From Burkholderiaceae bacterium (GTDB lineage Bacteria > Pseudomonadota > Gammaproteobacteria > Burkholderiales > Burkholderiaceae_C), in NCBI GenBank assembly GCA_019745555.1, contig JAIESX010000034.1, positions 1 through 64,000 on the forward strand: a stretch of 64,000 nt of DNA. Reading direction: 5' to 3'. The notes beneath the pieces are model-generated. The model had not been told where the DNA came from and did no database searches. It saw only the letters and a program-made list of their open reading frames with translations. Both the position numbers and the translations under genes were made by a program. Positions 1 through 9,495 of this stretch are shown in pieces. Each line of letters starts with the position of its first letter. The first letter of the stretch is position 1.

Positions 1-11
1 GTCATCGTCAT
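1..11 (-). CDS. Start of a leftward gene cut by the window edge
   Basis: The complementary strand reads AAAGGAGAG followed by ATG ACG ATG and then leaves the window. The GGAG lies 8 nt before the second ATG, so that one is the likelier start. It begins about 50 nt after the Crp/Fnr stop on the same strand, so it is probably the second gene of that operon. Nothing can be said about the product. Confidence 0.4.
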
Positions 12-60
12 CTCTCCTTTGCCTCGATCAACGCCTCAGGAGTGAACGCGGTGGACTTGT

Positions 61-768
61 TCAGATATTCCCTAGCGCCTTCAGTGCGGACAAATTGGCA
101 ATTTCTATCCCCCCCCGCTGCACCCGCAAGATCCCCCGCGCCTCCATCCCCTTGAGGATCTCGTTCGTCGTCTGCCGTGAGATGCCGATCATCAGCGCCA
201 GCTCCTGCTGGGTCACGGCCAGCACCCGGCGGGTGCCACTCTTGCCGCCCTGCACCCCATAACCCTCGGCCATGACCACGAGGCGGCGCGCCAGGCGCAG
301 CGGGGCGCTGAGCACTGTCTGTTCCTCCATGGTCTGGAAGGCCAGGCGCAGCTTGTCGGCCATGAGCACGGCCAGGTCGCGCCAGTGCTGCGGGTGCTCG
401 TGCAGCCAGGCCAGCAGCTCGGCCTGGGGCACCTGCAGCAGGGTGGTGGGCTCGGCGGCGTGGGCGTGGTGGGTGCGGGTGGCGCCGTCGAAGACGGTGA
501 TCTCGCCGAACCACTGCGGCGGCGGCAGCAGTACCAGCAAAGCTTCACGTGCGTCGTCGCCGCGGCCGCTCTGGCCCGAGATGCGGATCGATCCCGACAC
601 CACGGCGTAGAGGCCGCAGGGCGGGCTGTCGCGCAGGAAGAGCACCTCGCCGCTGGCCAGCTGCCGCACGCGGGCCATGCGCAGCAGGGCCTCTGAAAAC
701 TCGGCCGGAAGCTGGGCGAACCAGCGGCCGGTCTGGAGCACGGGCAGGTAGTGTTGCGCGTCATTCAT
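61..768 (-). CDS. Crp/Fnr-family transcriptional regulator
   Basis: A 235-residue regulator. An N-terminal cyclic-nucleotide-binding-type beta barrel covers roughly residues 15-130 (GEVLFLRDSPPCGLYAVVSG, then WFGEITVFDG). A long dimer helix follows, then a C-terminal winged helix (QQELALMIGISRQTTNEIL). I chose the ATG that gives MNDAQHYLP; an upstream in-frame ATG would add 23 residues that do not look like a family start. No Fnr-type cysteine cluster is visible at the N-terminus, so direct Fe-S oxygen sensing is unlikely. The effector is unknown. It is transcribed leftward and probably shares an operon with the gene cut at the left edge. Confidence 0.88.
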   Translation of the reverse strand: MNDAQHYLPVLQTGRWFAQLPAEFSEALLRMARVRQLASGEVLFLRDSPPCGLYAVVSGSIRISGQSGRGDDAREALLVLLPPPQWFGEITVFDGATRTHHAHAAEPTTLLQVPQAELLAWLHEHPQHWRDLAVLMADKLRLAFQTMEEQTVLSAPLRLARRLVVMAEGYGVQGGKSGTRRVLAVTQQELALMIGISRQTTNEILKGMEARGILRVQRGGIEIANLSALKALGNI

Positions 769-821
769 GGGGTTTGTACGGGGGTGAATGCTTGTGTCGG
801 GTACCTGACAGACTGCAGGCG

Positions 822-850
822 AGGGTAGGTTGATCATGGGCGCCTGTCAA
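822..850 (-). promoter_or_regulatory. Candidate sigma-70 promoter for the Crp/Fnr gene
   Basis: On the minus strand a perfect TTGACA (845-850) is followed after 17 nt by TACCCT (822-827). It lies about 55 nt upstream of the Crp/Fnr ATG and abuts the leader of the divergent DUF962 gene. The -35 is consensus and the -10 is weak, which would suit an activated or autoregulated promoter. Confidence 0.45.
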
Positions 851-882
851 TGCCGCCGAGGCGGCACACCCAGGAGACGACC

Positions 883-1413
883 ATGAAAACACTGACCGAC
901 CATCTGACCCAGTACGCGGCCTATCACATGGACCACCGCAACGTGGCCACGCATTTCGTGGGCATCCCCATGATCGTGCTGGCCGTGACCACGCTGCTGT
1001 CGCGCCTGTCGCTCGACGTGGGCGGCCTGCCGCTGACGCCGGCGCTCATCGTGGCGGCGCTGTCTTCGATCTTCTACCTGCGCCTGGACCTGCGTTTCGG
1101 CCTGGCCATGGTGGCGCAGCTGGTGCTGAGCCTGTGGATCAGCCAGTGGATCGCGGCGCAGAGCACGGCGGTGTGGCTGAGCTGGGGCATCGGCCTGTTC
1201 GTCGTGGGCTGGATCATCCAGTTCATCGGCCACTACTGGGAGGGCCGCAAGCCGGCTTTCGTGGACGACCTCGTGGGCCTGCTCGTGGGCCCGCTGTTCC
1301 TGACGGCCGAGGTGGCTTTCGCGCTGAAGATGCGCCAGGATGTCTATGCCGAGATCCAGCGCCGCCTGGGTGAGGGTGCGCACGGTGCCCGCCGCCGCGT
1401 GGCGGCGGCCTGA
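883..1413 (+). CDS. DUF962 / Mpo1-like membrane protein
   Basis: 176 residues with four or so hydrophobic segments. The family signature is present: HMDHRNVATHFVGIP near the N-terminus (His/Asn/His/Gly/Pro pattern) and IGHYWEGRKPAF later. Yeast Mpo1, the characterised relative, is an Fe(II)-dependent dioxygenase acting on 2-hydroxy fatty acids; whether the bacterial protein does this is not known. The start is fixed by CAGGAGA 6 nt before ATG. The leader carries a short hairpin at 851-866 (TGCCGC/GCGGCA). It is divergent from the Crp/Fnr gene and ends at a bidirectional terminator. Confidence 0.85.
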   Translation: MKTLTDHLTQYAAYHMDHRNVATHFVGIPMIVLAVTTLLSRLSLDVGGLPLTPALIVAALSSIFYLRLDLRFGLAMVAQLVLSLWISQWIAAQSTAVWLSWGIGLFVVGWIIQFIGHYWEGRKPAFVDDLVGLLVGPLFLTAEVAFALKMRQDVYAEIQRRLGEGAHGARRRVAAA

Positions 1414-1477
1414 GTCGCCAGACCGCTTGCCGGAAAAGAAAGTCCGTGACGTCGTTGGGACGGCGCGTCCAGAAAAC

Positions 1478-1505
1478 AAAAAGGCCCTCGTGTGAGGGCC
1501 TTTTT
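1478..1505. terminator. Bidirectional intrinsic terminator
   Basis: A perfect 12-bp stem (AAAAAGGCCCTC / GAGGGCCTTTTT) with a 4-nt GTGT loop. The A and T runs give a U-tract in both directions, so it can end both the rightward DUF962 transcript and the leftward small-protein transcript. Confidence 0.92.
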
Positions 1506-1532
1506 GCTTGCAGCGGAGCGATCCGCGGGCGA

Positions 1533-1703
1533 TCAGCCGCCCTTCTTGGAGCGCTTGCCCGGGTTCTTCTTGCTGCGGGTGGCCACGCCACGCTCCAGGC
1601 TCACGCGCTGGCCGCGGCCGGGGGTGGGCAGGCTGGAGCCGTTGGCGGCCTTCGGACGGGGGGTGGCCTTGCGGTCGGCTTCGGTAACGATCTTGTTGCC
1701 CAT
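1533..1703 (-). CDS. Small basic protein, 56 residues, unknown function
   Basis: An open frame starting MGNKIVTEADRKATPRP and ending GKRSKKGG. AAGGAG lies 7 nt before the ATG and a strong terminator sits about 30 nt past the stop, so it has all the parts of a real monocistronic gene. Roughly a quarter of the residues are Lys or Arg. They are concentrated in the C-terminal third, and the middle is rich in Gly, Pro and Ser. No hydrophobic segment or signal peptide is present and it looks disordered. The charge suggests nucleic-acid or ribosome binding, but that is inference. I do not recognise a named family. Confidence 0.72.
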   Translation of the reverse strand: MGNKIVTEADRKATPRPKAANGSSLPTPGRGQRVSLERGVATRSKKNPGKRSKKGG

Positions 1704-1787
1704 GCGGGGCTCCTTCTAGCGAACAAAGAAACCGCAATGTTAGCCCATCTGCCGTGGCCACCGGCCGGCGCGGATTTGCCGGCGTGA

Positions 1788-3905
<2,118 letters not shown>

Positions 3906-3914
3906 ACGGCGGGT

Positions 3915-4193
3915 TCAGTCGTCCGACGGCCAGTCGCTGAAAGGGAAGGGCACCTCTTCGCTCGCGAAGCTCACGAAGTCGGTGATCTGGCGCAGGTACT
4001 GGCCCAGGCCGCGGCCGAAGTGCTGCAGGCGTTCGTTGGGGCCGTCGCTGACGGCGGCGAAAAGCAGCTGCACCAGGGCCAGGGCGCCGAGGATGGTGAC
4101 GGCGATATGGAAGGCCAGGCCCATGAGCAGCATGAGCAGCACGCGGACCCAGAGGCTGCGCTTTTCAACGGGGGTGGACGTTTCAGTGCTCAT
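3915..4193 (-). CDS. DUF4389 membrane protein
   Basis: 92 residues with one long hydrophobic stretch (about 17-48) that could make one or two membrane passes. The cytoplasmic tail contains LGQYLRQITDFVSFASEEVP and then PFPFSDWPSDD, the conserved end of DUF4389 proteins. Function is unknown. It is convergent with fadH, with 9 nt between the stop codons, and is preceded on its strand by a 75-residue gene 20 nt upstream, probably co-transcribed. Confidence 0.8.
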   Translation of the reverse strand: MSTETSTPVEKRSLWVRVLLMLLMGLAFHIAVTILGALALVQLLFAAVSDGPNERLQHFGRGLGQYLRQITDFVSFASEEVPFPFSDWPSDD

Positions 4194-4214
4194 GGGTTTC
4201 TCCTCGTCTCGTGT

Positions 4215-4442
4215 TCAGGGCGAGCGATGCAGACGCGGCGCGGCCAGCAGGGCCATGTTCTCTTCGATGGCGATGTCCACATCGCGCCAGCGGCCCTTGA
4301 GCTGGGCCTTGTCCAGCGCGGCCTGCAGCTGGCGCAGGTCCTTCACGCTGGGCGCGACCTTGATCTGCGCGATGGCCGCCGCGGTGTTGCCGGTCTTGAT
4401 GACGGCCAGCATCTTGGCCGGCCATTCGCTCTGCTTCGCCAT
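4215..4442 (-). CDS. Small hypothetical protein (75 aa)
   Basis: A soluble, helix-rich 75-residue protein (MAKQSEWPAKMLAVIKTG...), with an amphipathic pattern through VKDLRQLQAALDKAQLKG. No signal peptide or known motif. It is the first gene of a two-gene leftward unit with the DUF4389 gene and is divergent from another small gene, with an inverted repeat between them. The ribosome binding site is weak, so I keep moderate confidence. Confidence 0.55.
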   Translation of the reverse strand: MAKQSEWPAKMLAVIKTGNTAAAIAQIKVAPSVKDLRQLQAALDKAQLKGRWRDVDIAIEENMALLAAPRLHRSP

Positions 4443-4476
4443 GTCTTTGGGTTTCCGTGTCCAGGCTCCGGACTGT

Positions 4477-4495
4477 ACACAAGTTAAGCTTGTGT
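4477..4495. promoter_or_regulatory. Inverted repeat between divergent small genes
   Basis: ACACAAG - TTAAG - CTTGTGT: perfect 7-bp arms with a 5-nt spacer, in the 65-nt gap between two divergent starts. It is AT-richer than its surroundings. The position fits a shared operator, and no T-tract follows that would make it a terminator. Confidence 0.45.
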
Positions 4496-4507
4496 CTTGA
4501 TCCCATC

Positions 4508-4825
4508 ATGAATTACACGGTCAAACTTTACGACGCCGAAGGCGTGAGCGAGGCCCAGCAACGTGCGGCGCAGAAACGTTTCCGGCAGGTGCTGGAGGAG
4601 ACGCTGGGCGATGCCGCCCTGGTGCTGCCGGTCTACCAGGCCTACCAGCGCATCGCTGCGGCCTACGGCGACCCGCCGAACATCGAGGCGCTGACGGACG
4701 CCGAGCGCGAGATCGCCGAGCAGTGGCAGGCGGCCGAGAGCGCGGCCATCACGGCGGTCTATGGCCCGCTGCGCGGCATGGGCGACGGCGACTACGAACT
4801 CAGACCCGCAGAGGACGCCGCGTGA
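4508..4825 (+). CDS. Hypothetical protein (105 aa) coupled to an MFS gene
   Basis: Begins MNYTVKLYDAEGVSEAQQRA. It is soluble, acidic and mostly helical, with alternating charged segments (LTDAEREIAEQWQAAE). No family recognised. Its stop codon overlaps the GTG start of the permease that follows (GTGA), so the two are translationally coupled. The start used is the only ATG right after the divergent promoter region; an earlier in-frame ATG lies inside the inverted repeat region. Confidence 0.6.
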   Translation: MNYTVKLYDAEGVSEAQQRAAQKRFRQVLEETLGDAALVLPVYQAYQRIAAAYGDPPNIEALTDAEREIAEQWQAAESAAITAVYGPLRGMGDGDYELRPAEDAA

Positions 4826-6021
4826 CGCAGGCCGTGCCGCGGCGTGTGCTGCCGCTGATCGTGCTCTCGCAGTTCGCTGGCACCTCGTTGTGGTTCGCGG
4901 TCAACGCCGTCATGCCCGACCTGCAGCAGGCCTGGGGCCTGCCGGCCACGGCCGTGGGCACGCTGACCTCGGCCGTGCAGCTGGGCTTTGTGGCCGGCAC
5001 CCTGGTGTTTGCGCTGCTGATGGTGGCGGACAAGTTTTCGCCTTCACGCGTCTTCATGGCCTGTGCGCTGCTGGGGGCGCTGGCCAACGTGGCCACGCTC
5101 TGGATCGGCGGCAGCTTCAGCCTGCTGCTCGCGCTGCGCTTTGCCGTGGGCTTTCTGCTGGCCGGGATCTACCCCGTGGGCATGAAGATCGCGGCCAGCT
5201 GGTACCGCCAGGGCCTGGGGGCGGCCATGGGCGTGCTGATCGGCGCGCTGATCCTGGGCACGGCGCTGCCGCACGGGCTGCGCGCGCTGGTAGGCGAGGG
5301 CGGGGGCAGCCTGCTGCCTTCGTGGCAGAGCGTGGTGATCGGCGTCTCGCTGCTGGCCGCGGCGGGTGGCCTGCTCACCGGGCTCTTTGTGCCCGAGAGC
5401 CCCTGGTTGCAGCGCGGCGCGCGCATCACGCCCGCGGCGCTGCACCTGATCTGGAGCGACCGCAAGTTGCGCGCCTCGGTCTTCGGCTACTTCGGCCACA
5501 TGTGGGAGCTCTACAGCTATTTCGTGCTGGTGCCGCTGATCGTGGGCCTGCGCTGGACCGGCTCGGCGCAGAGCGCGGCGGCCTTCTTCATCATCGCGGC
5601 GGGCTTCATCGGCTGCGTGGGCGGCGGTCTGCTGGTGCGGCGCTGGGGCAGTGCGCGCGTGGCGCAGCGCCAGCTGGCCATCAGTGGGGCCTGCTGCCTG
5701 CTGGCGCCGCTGATGCTGCAGGCGCCGGACGCGCTCTTCCTGGGTTGGCTGCTGCTCTGGGGCCTGACCGTCTCGGGCGACTCGCCGCAGTTCTCCACGC
5801 TGACGGCACAGAACGCACCGCCGGCGGCCGTGGGCAGCGTGCTGACGTTTGTGAACTGCATCGGCTTCGCGATCTCGGTGCTGAGCATCGAGCTTTTCGT
5901 GGCGGCGCTGCCGCATGCGCCACTGGCCGTGCTGCTGCCCTTGCTGGGCCTGGGGCCCATGGTGGGGCTGTGGATGTTCAGGCCGCTGAGCCGCTTGCCT
6001 TATCGAGCGCCCGCGTCCTGA
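4822..6021 (+). CDS. Major facilitator superfamily transporter
   Basis: 399 residues with about twelve hydrophobic segments, beginning VLPLIVLSQFAGTSLWFAVN. The length and two-halves organisation are typical of 12-TM MFS permeases, and a charged cytoplasmic loop (DKFSPSRVF) follows TM2. The substrate cannot be told from sequence. GTG is the start because it overlaps the preceding stop (GTGA); extending the frame upstream would read through the previous gene in another frame. The 3' end overlaps the convergent exonuclease gene by 22 nt. Confidence 0.87.
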   Translation: MTQAVPRRVLPLIVLSQFAGTSLWFAVNAVMPDLQQAWGLPATAVGTLTSAVQLGFVAGTLVFALLMVADKFSPSRVFMACALLGALANVATLWIGGSFSLLLALRFAVGFLLAGIYPVGMKIAASWYRQGLGAAMGVLIGALILGTALPHGLRALVGEGGGSLLPSWQSVVIGVSLLAAAGGLLTGLFVPESPWLQRGARITPAALHLIWSDRKLRASVFGYFGHMWELYSYFVLVPLIVGLRWTGSAQSAAAFFIIAAGFIGCVGGGLLVRRWGSARVAQRQLAISGACCLLAPLMLQAPDALFLGWLLLWGLTVSGDSPQFSTLTAQNAPPAAVGSVLTFVNCIGFAISVLSIELFVAALPHAPLAVLLPLLGLGPMVGLWMFRPLSRLPYRAPAS

Positions 6022-6614
6022 GCCAGCCCGAGCGCGTGGAACACGCGGATCGCAGCCCAGGCGTCGTTGGCCGCATAGACCAGCTGTGCTTCGGTGAGGC
6101 GTGGCGCGGCCCAGTTGGAGGTGGCGGCCTTCTTGGACTTGAGGTAGCGCCGGTTGAAGAGCACGGCGACGGCGCCCTTGACGCCCATTTCCTTACGGTA
6201 GCCGCGTTCACGGAAGACGGCGTTGAGTTCGAGCACACCTTCGGGCTCTCGGCCCAGCTTGGCCGTGATGCGCTTGCGGTCGTCGCCCAGGCCGAAACCG
6301 GCCTTGATGACCTGGGGCAGCGCCAGCAGCTCGGCCACTGGGCCGCGGCTGGCCGGCTCGTGCAGCTGGAAGATCCAGGCCTGCTCGGGCGTGGCGAGCT
6401 GCACGATGTGCGGGCCGTCGGAAACCTCGCCGACGCGGAACGTGGGGCGGGATTCGGTGTCGAAGCCCAGGTGCGGCACGGCGGCCAGCTCGGCGCACGC
6501 GGCTTCGGCCTCGCGCGGGCTGCTGATGACGCGGATGCGGTCCAGGCCCAGGCGTTCGAAGGGTTCGAGCGCGGCGATGGTGTCCTTGTCGGGGGTGGGG
6601 TGGTGGACGCGCAT
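6000..6614 (-). CDS. RNase D-like 3'-5' exonuclease (DEDDy)
   Basis: 204 residues forming a single DEDD exonuclease domain. The metal-binding residues are visible: Asp52 and Glu54 (LGFDTESRP), Asp111 or Asp112 (GFGLGDDRKR), and Tyr180/Asp184 (YAANDAWAA), the DEDDy spacing. HRDC domains of full RNase D are absent, so it is a stand-alone nuclease acting on RNA or ssDNA 3' ends. It is divergent from a small gene across an AT-rich promoter region and overlaps the MFS gene tail to tail. Confidence 0.88.
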   Translation of the reverse strand: MRVHHPTPDKDTIAALEPFERLGLDRIRVISSPREAEAACAELAAVPHLGFDTESRPTFRVGEVSDGPHIVQLATPEQAWIFQLHEPASRGPVAELLALPQVIKAGFGLGDDRKRITAKLGREPEGVLELNAVFRERGYRKEMGVKGAVAVLFNRRYLKSKKAATSNWAAPRLTEAQLVYAANDAWAAIRVFHALGLAQDAGAR

Positions 6615-6644
6615 CTGATTTATTTCGTTATGTGGGATAAATAT

Positions 6645-6659
6645 GTGACAAAAAGTTAC
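6645..6659. promoter_or_regulatory. Candidate operator (GTGAC-N5-GTTAC)
   Basis: GTGACAAAAAGTTAC, a 15-nt near-dyad in the AT-rich gap between the exonuclease and the small gene at 6728. A closely matching 15-mer lies upstream of asmA at 13413, differing at two positions. Confidence 0.3.
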
Positions 6660-6727
6660 TGCTTGTGTATGCTTGCCGTTACGACCACGGGCCGCACGGT
6701 GAGCCCGCAGAGATCAGGGGGTGCATC

Positions 6728-6970
6728 ATGACGTACGAAGCCGAAGACCGGGCCGATCTGGTGGACCAGTTGTCCAAGCTCCTGTCTGTCACCCAGGACA
6801 TGGGACGCAAGCTGGCCAACGAGTCGCATGGCCGATCCTACGACAGGGTGCGCGAGTTCAACGAGATCCTGCATCTGGCGCGTGAGCAGCTCACGGCCAT
6901 CGAGCAGGAAGAGAAACGCATGTTCCTGCTGGAGCGCCGGCGAGCGCCGCGCTCGACCTTCGAGCGCTGA
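6728..6970 (+). CDS. Small hypothetical protein (80 aa), helical
   Basis: Begins MTYEAEDRADLVDQLSKLLS. Highly charged and predicted to be almost all helix, with heptad-like leucines (LVDQLSKLLSVTQ, FNEILHLAREQLTAIEQEEK), ending in a basic tail (LLERRRAPRSTFER). No signal peptide or membrane segment. AGGGGG lies 7 nt before the ATG. I do not recognise a family; it may be a small coiled-coil partner protein. Confidence 0.65.
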   Translation: MTYEAEDRADLVDQLSKLLSVTQDMGRKLANESHGRSYDRVREFNEILHLAREQLTAIEQEEKRMFLLERRRAPRSTFER

Positions 6971-7013
6971 ACCGGCCTTACGATAGCGGCCTCTGTCACC
7001 AGGTCGCTTTTCC

Positions 7014-7379
7014 ATGCCATCCCCACGCAGCCCCGGCGGGCTGGTCTATTCCACCGAAGGCGGGCGCATGTGCCCGCAATGCCGCCATCCTCTGGACGCT
7101 TGTATCTGTCAGTCGCAGGCCGCCGCGCGCCTGCTCGGCGACGGCCAGGTGCGCGTGCGGCGCGAGACCTCGGGCCGCGGCGGCAAGGCCGTGACCGTGG
7201 TGCGCGGCCTGCCGCTGGATGCGGCGGCCCTGCAGGCCCTGGGCAAGCAGCTCAAGGCGGCCTGCGGCACGGGCGGTACCGTCAAGGACGGCGTGGTCGA
7301 GGTGCAGGGCGATCACGTGGACAAGGTACTGGCCTGGCTCAACGCGCGTGGCCATGCGGCGAAGCGGGCCGGCGGGTGA
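7014..7379 (+). CDS. SUI1/eIF1-family translation factor (YciH-like)
   Basis: 121 residues. The C-terminal SUI1 fold is clear: VRVRRETSGRGGKAVTVV, LKAACGTGGTVKDGVVEVQG, then DKVLAWLNARG. The N-terminus matches E. coli YciH (LVYSTEGGR) and is followed by a cysteine knuckle with Cys20, Cys23, Cys30 and Cys32 that may bind zinc. Bacterial YciH proteins bind the small ribosomal subunit and are thought to affect initiation fidelity. The stop overlaps the next start (TGATG), so the two are coupled. Confidence 0.9.
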   Translation: MPSPRSPGGLVYSTEGGRMCPQCRHPLDACICQSQAAARLLGDGQVRVRRETSGRGGKAVTVVRGLPLDAAALQALGKQLKAACGTGGTVKDGVVEVQGDHVDKVLAWLNARGHAAKRAGG

Positions 7380-7594
7380 TGCTGGAGAGCGAACAGCTGC
7401 AGCGCCTGCTGACCACCGAGATGCCCTATGGCAAGCACAAGGGCACGCTCATTGCCGATCTCCCCGGCAATTACCTCAACTGGTTCGCGCGCGAGGGCTT
7501 TCCCAAGGGGGATCTGGGCCGCTTGCTGGCCCTGATGCACGAGATCGACCACAACGGGCTCAAGGGCCTGCTCGAGCCGTTGCGGCGCAGGTAG
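7379..7594 (+). CDS. DUF3820 family protein
   Basis: 71 residues matching the family end to end: EMPYGKHKGTLIADLPGNYL, then a conserved Trp-Phe and FPKGDLGRLL, ending HNGLKGLLEPL. Pfam describes the family as a putative quorum-sensing-regulated virulence factor, but the molecular function is unknown. The start is fixed by TGATG overlap with the SUI1 gene. It is convergent with the metacaspase gene, with 3 nt between stops. Confidence 0.85.
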   Translation: MLESEQLQRLLTTEMPYGKHKGTLIADLPGNYLNWFAREGFPKGDLGRLLALMHEIDHNGLKGLLEPLRRR

Positions 7595-7597
7595 ACA

Positions 7598-9382
7598 TCA
7601 GGCTTTCTTTTTCGCGGCCGGTACCTTGCCCGGGAAATGGGTCTGCCGGTGTTCCCGCGGGCGGTAGAGCTGGGCCTGCTGTTCGTAGCCGAGCTTGCTT
7701 TTGAGCACGCTGTTGCACTGCTCGACGATGGCTTCCAGCGTCTTGCGCCCGCCGCTGGCGCGCAGCTGCTGGATCAGCATGAAGGTCAGTGCGCCGTAGG
7801 GCACGGAGCCGTGCGTGTACTCGTAGGCGTACTGGTCCTCGCGGCAGGCGGCGAGGATGACGGGGTTGTAGGGGCCATGGTGGCCCAGGCGGCGCGAGGC
7901 GGCCTGGAAGGCCGCGGGTGTGTCGCTCCAGCGGCTCACGGCACGGCCCAGCTTCTGCGTGGCGCCATCGCCCAGGTAGCGCTGCACCTGCTCGGCCGTG
8001 GCCTTGCCCATGCGGCGGCGCAGGTCCAGGCTCTTGCGCGGGAACCACATCTGCCTGCTGGCGTCCCATTCGATGGCGCGGTGGCGTACGTCGTCCGGCG
8101 GGTTGATGCCACGGACGGCCACGCCGCCGGCGCGCGCCACGCCGCCCGAGTGGCAGCAGTCGAGGATGATGGAGAAGCGTGCCTCGTAGGGCAGGTTGGC
8201 GTAGAGCCGCGACAGCATGTCGTCGGTGATGCCGCTGTTGCCGCTCCAGTCGAAGTCGTGGGTGACCAGGGCCTCGTCCTTGTGGTCAGGCTCGCCGTCG
8301 GCATCGAGCGCGGCGACCTGCGCGCCATGGCCCGAGTAGAAGAGCACGCGCTCGTCGCCGGCGCGCACATCCTCGAGCAGCCACTGGAGCCGGTCCATCA
8401 CGCCGCGCGTGGTGGCGCGCGCGTCCAGCACCACCCGGATTTCTTCGGGCGCATAGCCGCGTTCCTGCAGCATGGCGCTCATCTGGAAAACATCGTTGAC
8501 GCAGCCGTTGAGCCGGTTCTCCGGTTGCGGGTAGTCGTTGATGCCGATCAGCAGGGCACGGCGCTTGCGCGGGTTGCGACGCCGGATGGCCGGGGCCTTG
8601 AACCACGCGCCACCGACGGTGGGGCCCGGCCGGGGTCGGGCCGTGCTGCGCGGCAGGGCGTGGGCCAGGCCGGCCCAGACGTTCGCGGCCGTGACTTCGT
8701 GCTCGAGGTATTTCTCGGCGCTGTGGTCCAGCGGGCCCGACTCGTCGAAGTGCGTGTCGAGCTGGGTGAAGGGCGCTTCGGGGAAGTCCAGCTCGCAGGT
8801 CAGCACCGCGTCCTCCGGATTGAAGAGGTGGTACCAGTGGCGCACCGTGTCGATGGGGCGCAGGTAGCCGCCGAAGGTATCGGCCAGCGCCGGGTGTCCG
8901 ATCTGTGAGCCCAGCGTGATGTAGAGGCGGTCCTGGGCCAGGGCCTGTTGCGCGGCCAGGGTGTCGTAGCTGATCAGCGAGCCCAGGCTGTGGGCACAGA
9001 TCACGTGCGGGTTGACGCTGTGGATGGCCTGCGCGAGGTCGGCGGCCAGCTGCTGGCGCAGCGCGGGCAGGGCGGTCCACTTGGCGACCATGCCGATGGT
9101 GTTGTCGATCAGTGTGCCCAGGCCTTTCTCGGCGGCACGGCCCAGCGCGCGGCGGTGCGCCCAGTAGCTGTTCCACAGGCGCTTGACGGCCTGGGCGTAG
9201 AGCGCAGCGTCGGGTTCGATGGCCTCAAAGCGCGCGTTGTAGCGCAGCTCATGGAATTCGAGCGACCCGGCGGCCACGCCGGCGCGCGTGGCCGAGGCCC
9301 GGATGGCCTGCTGCCAGGTGGCCAGCCAGTCGCCGTTCTCGTTGGTATTGACGCCGTGGATGCACAGGATGCGGATGCCCAT
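7598..9382 (-). CDS. Alpha/beta-hydrolase-like domain fused to a caspase (C14) domain
   Basis: 594 residues in two parts. Residues 1-240 resemble an alpha/beta-hydrolase: ILCIHGVNTNENGDW at the first strand and a nucleophile-elbow-like AHSLGSL with Ser132 (Ala replaces the first Gly of GxSxG). Candidate acidic and His partners lie around Asp191 and His220. A basic linker (ca. 245-275) joins a peptidase C14 p20 domain from RRALLIGINDYP. It has the catalytic dyad His352 (FYSGHGAQ) and Cys410 (LDCCHSGG) of type I metacaspase-like enzymes, which cleave after Arg or Lys. No signal peptide or membrane segment, so it is probably cytoplasmic. The C-terminus is lysine-rich. It is a single gene, divergent from a DUF2721 gene. 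Confidence 0.88.
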   Translation of the reverse strand: MGIRILCIHGVNTNENGDWLATWQQAIRASATRAGVAAGSLEFHELRYNARFEAIEPDAALYAQAVKRLWNSYWAHRRALGRAAEKGLGTLIDNTIGMVAKWTALPALRQQLAADLAQAIHSVNPHVICAHSLGSLISYDTLAAQQALAQDRLYITLGSQIGHPALADTFGGYLRPIDTVRHWYHLFNPEDAVLTCELDFPEAPFTQLDTHFDESGPLDHSAEKYLEHEVTAANVWAGLAHALPRSTARPRPGPTVGGAWFKAPAIRRRNPRKRRALLIGINDYPQPENRLNGCVNDVFQMSAMLQERGYAPEEIRVVLDARATTRGVMDRLQWLLEDVRAGDERVLFYSGHGAQVAALDADGEPDHKDEALVTHDFDWSGNSGITDDMLSRLYANLPYEARFSIILDCCHSGGVARAGGVAVRGINPPDDVRHRAIEWDASRQMWFPRKSLDLRRRMGKATAEQVQRYLGDGATQKLGRAVSRWSDTPAAFQAASRRLGHHGPYNPVILAACREDQYAYEYTHGSVPYGALTFMLIQQLRASGGRKTLEAIVEQCNSVLKSKLGYEQQAQLYRPREHRQTHFPGKVPAAKKKA

Positions 9383-9495
9383 GTTGTCCCCCTGAGATGA
9401 TCGCTGCGTCTTTATAGGTACAAAGCGGCGTTCTGTCTTCCCCCGTTTGTGGGAGGGGGTGATAATCGGCGCGCAACACTTCTACGCCGAGAGCC

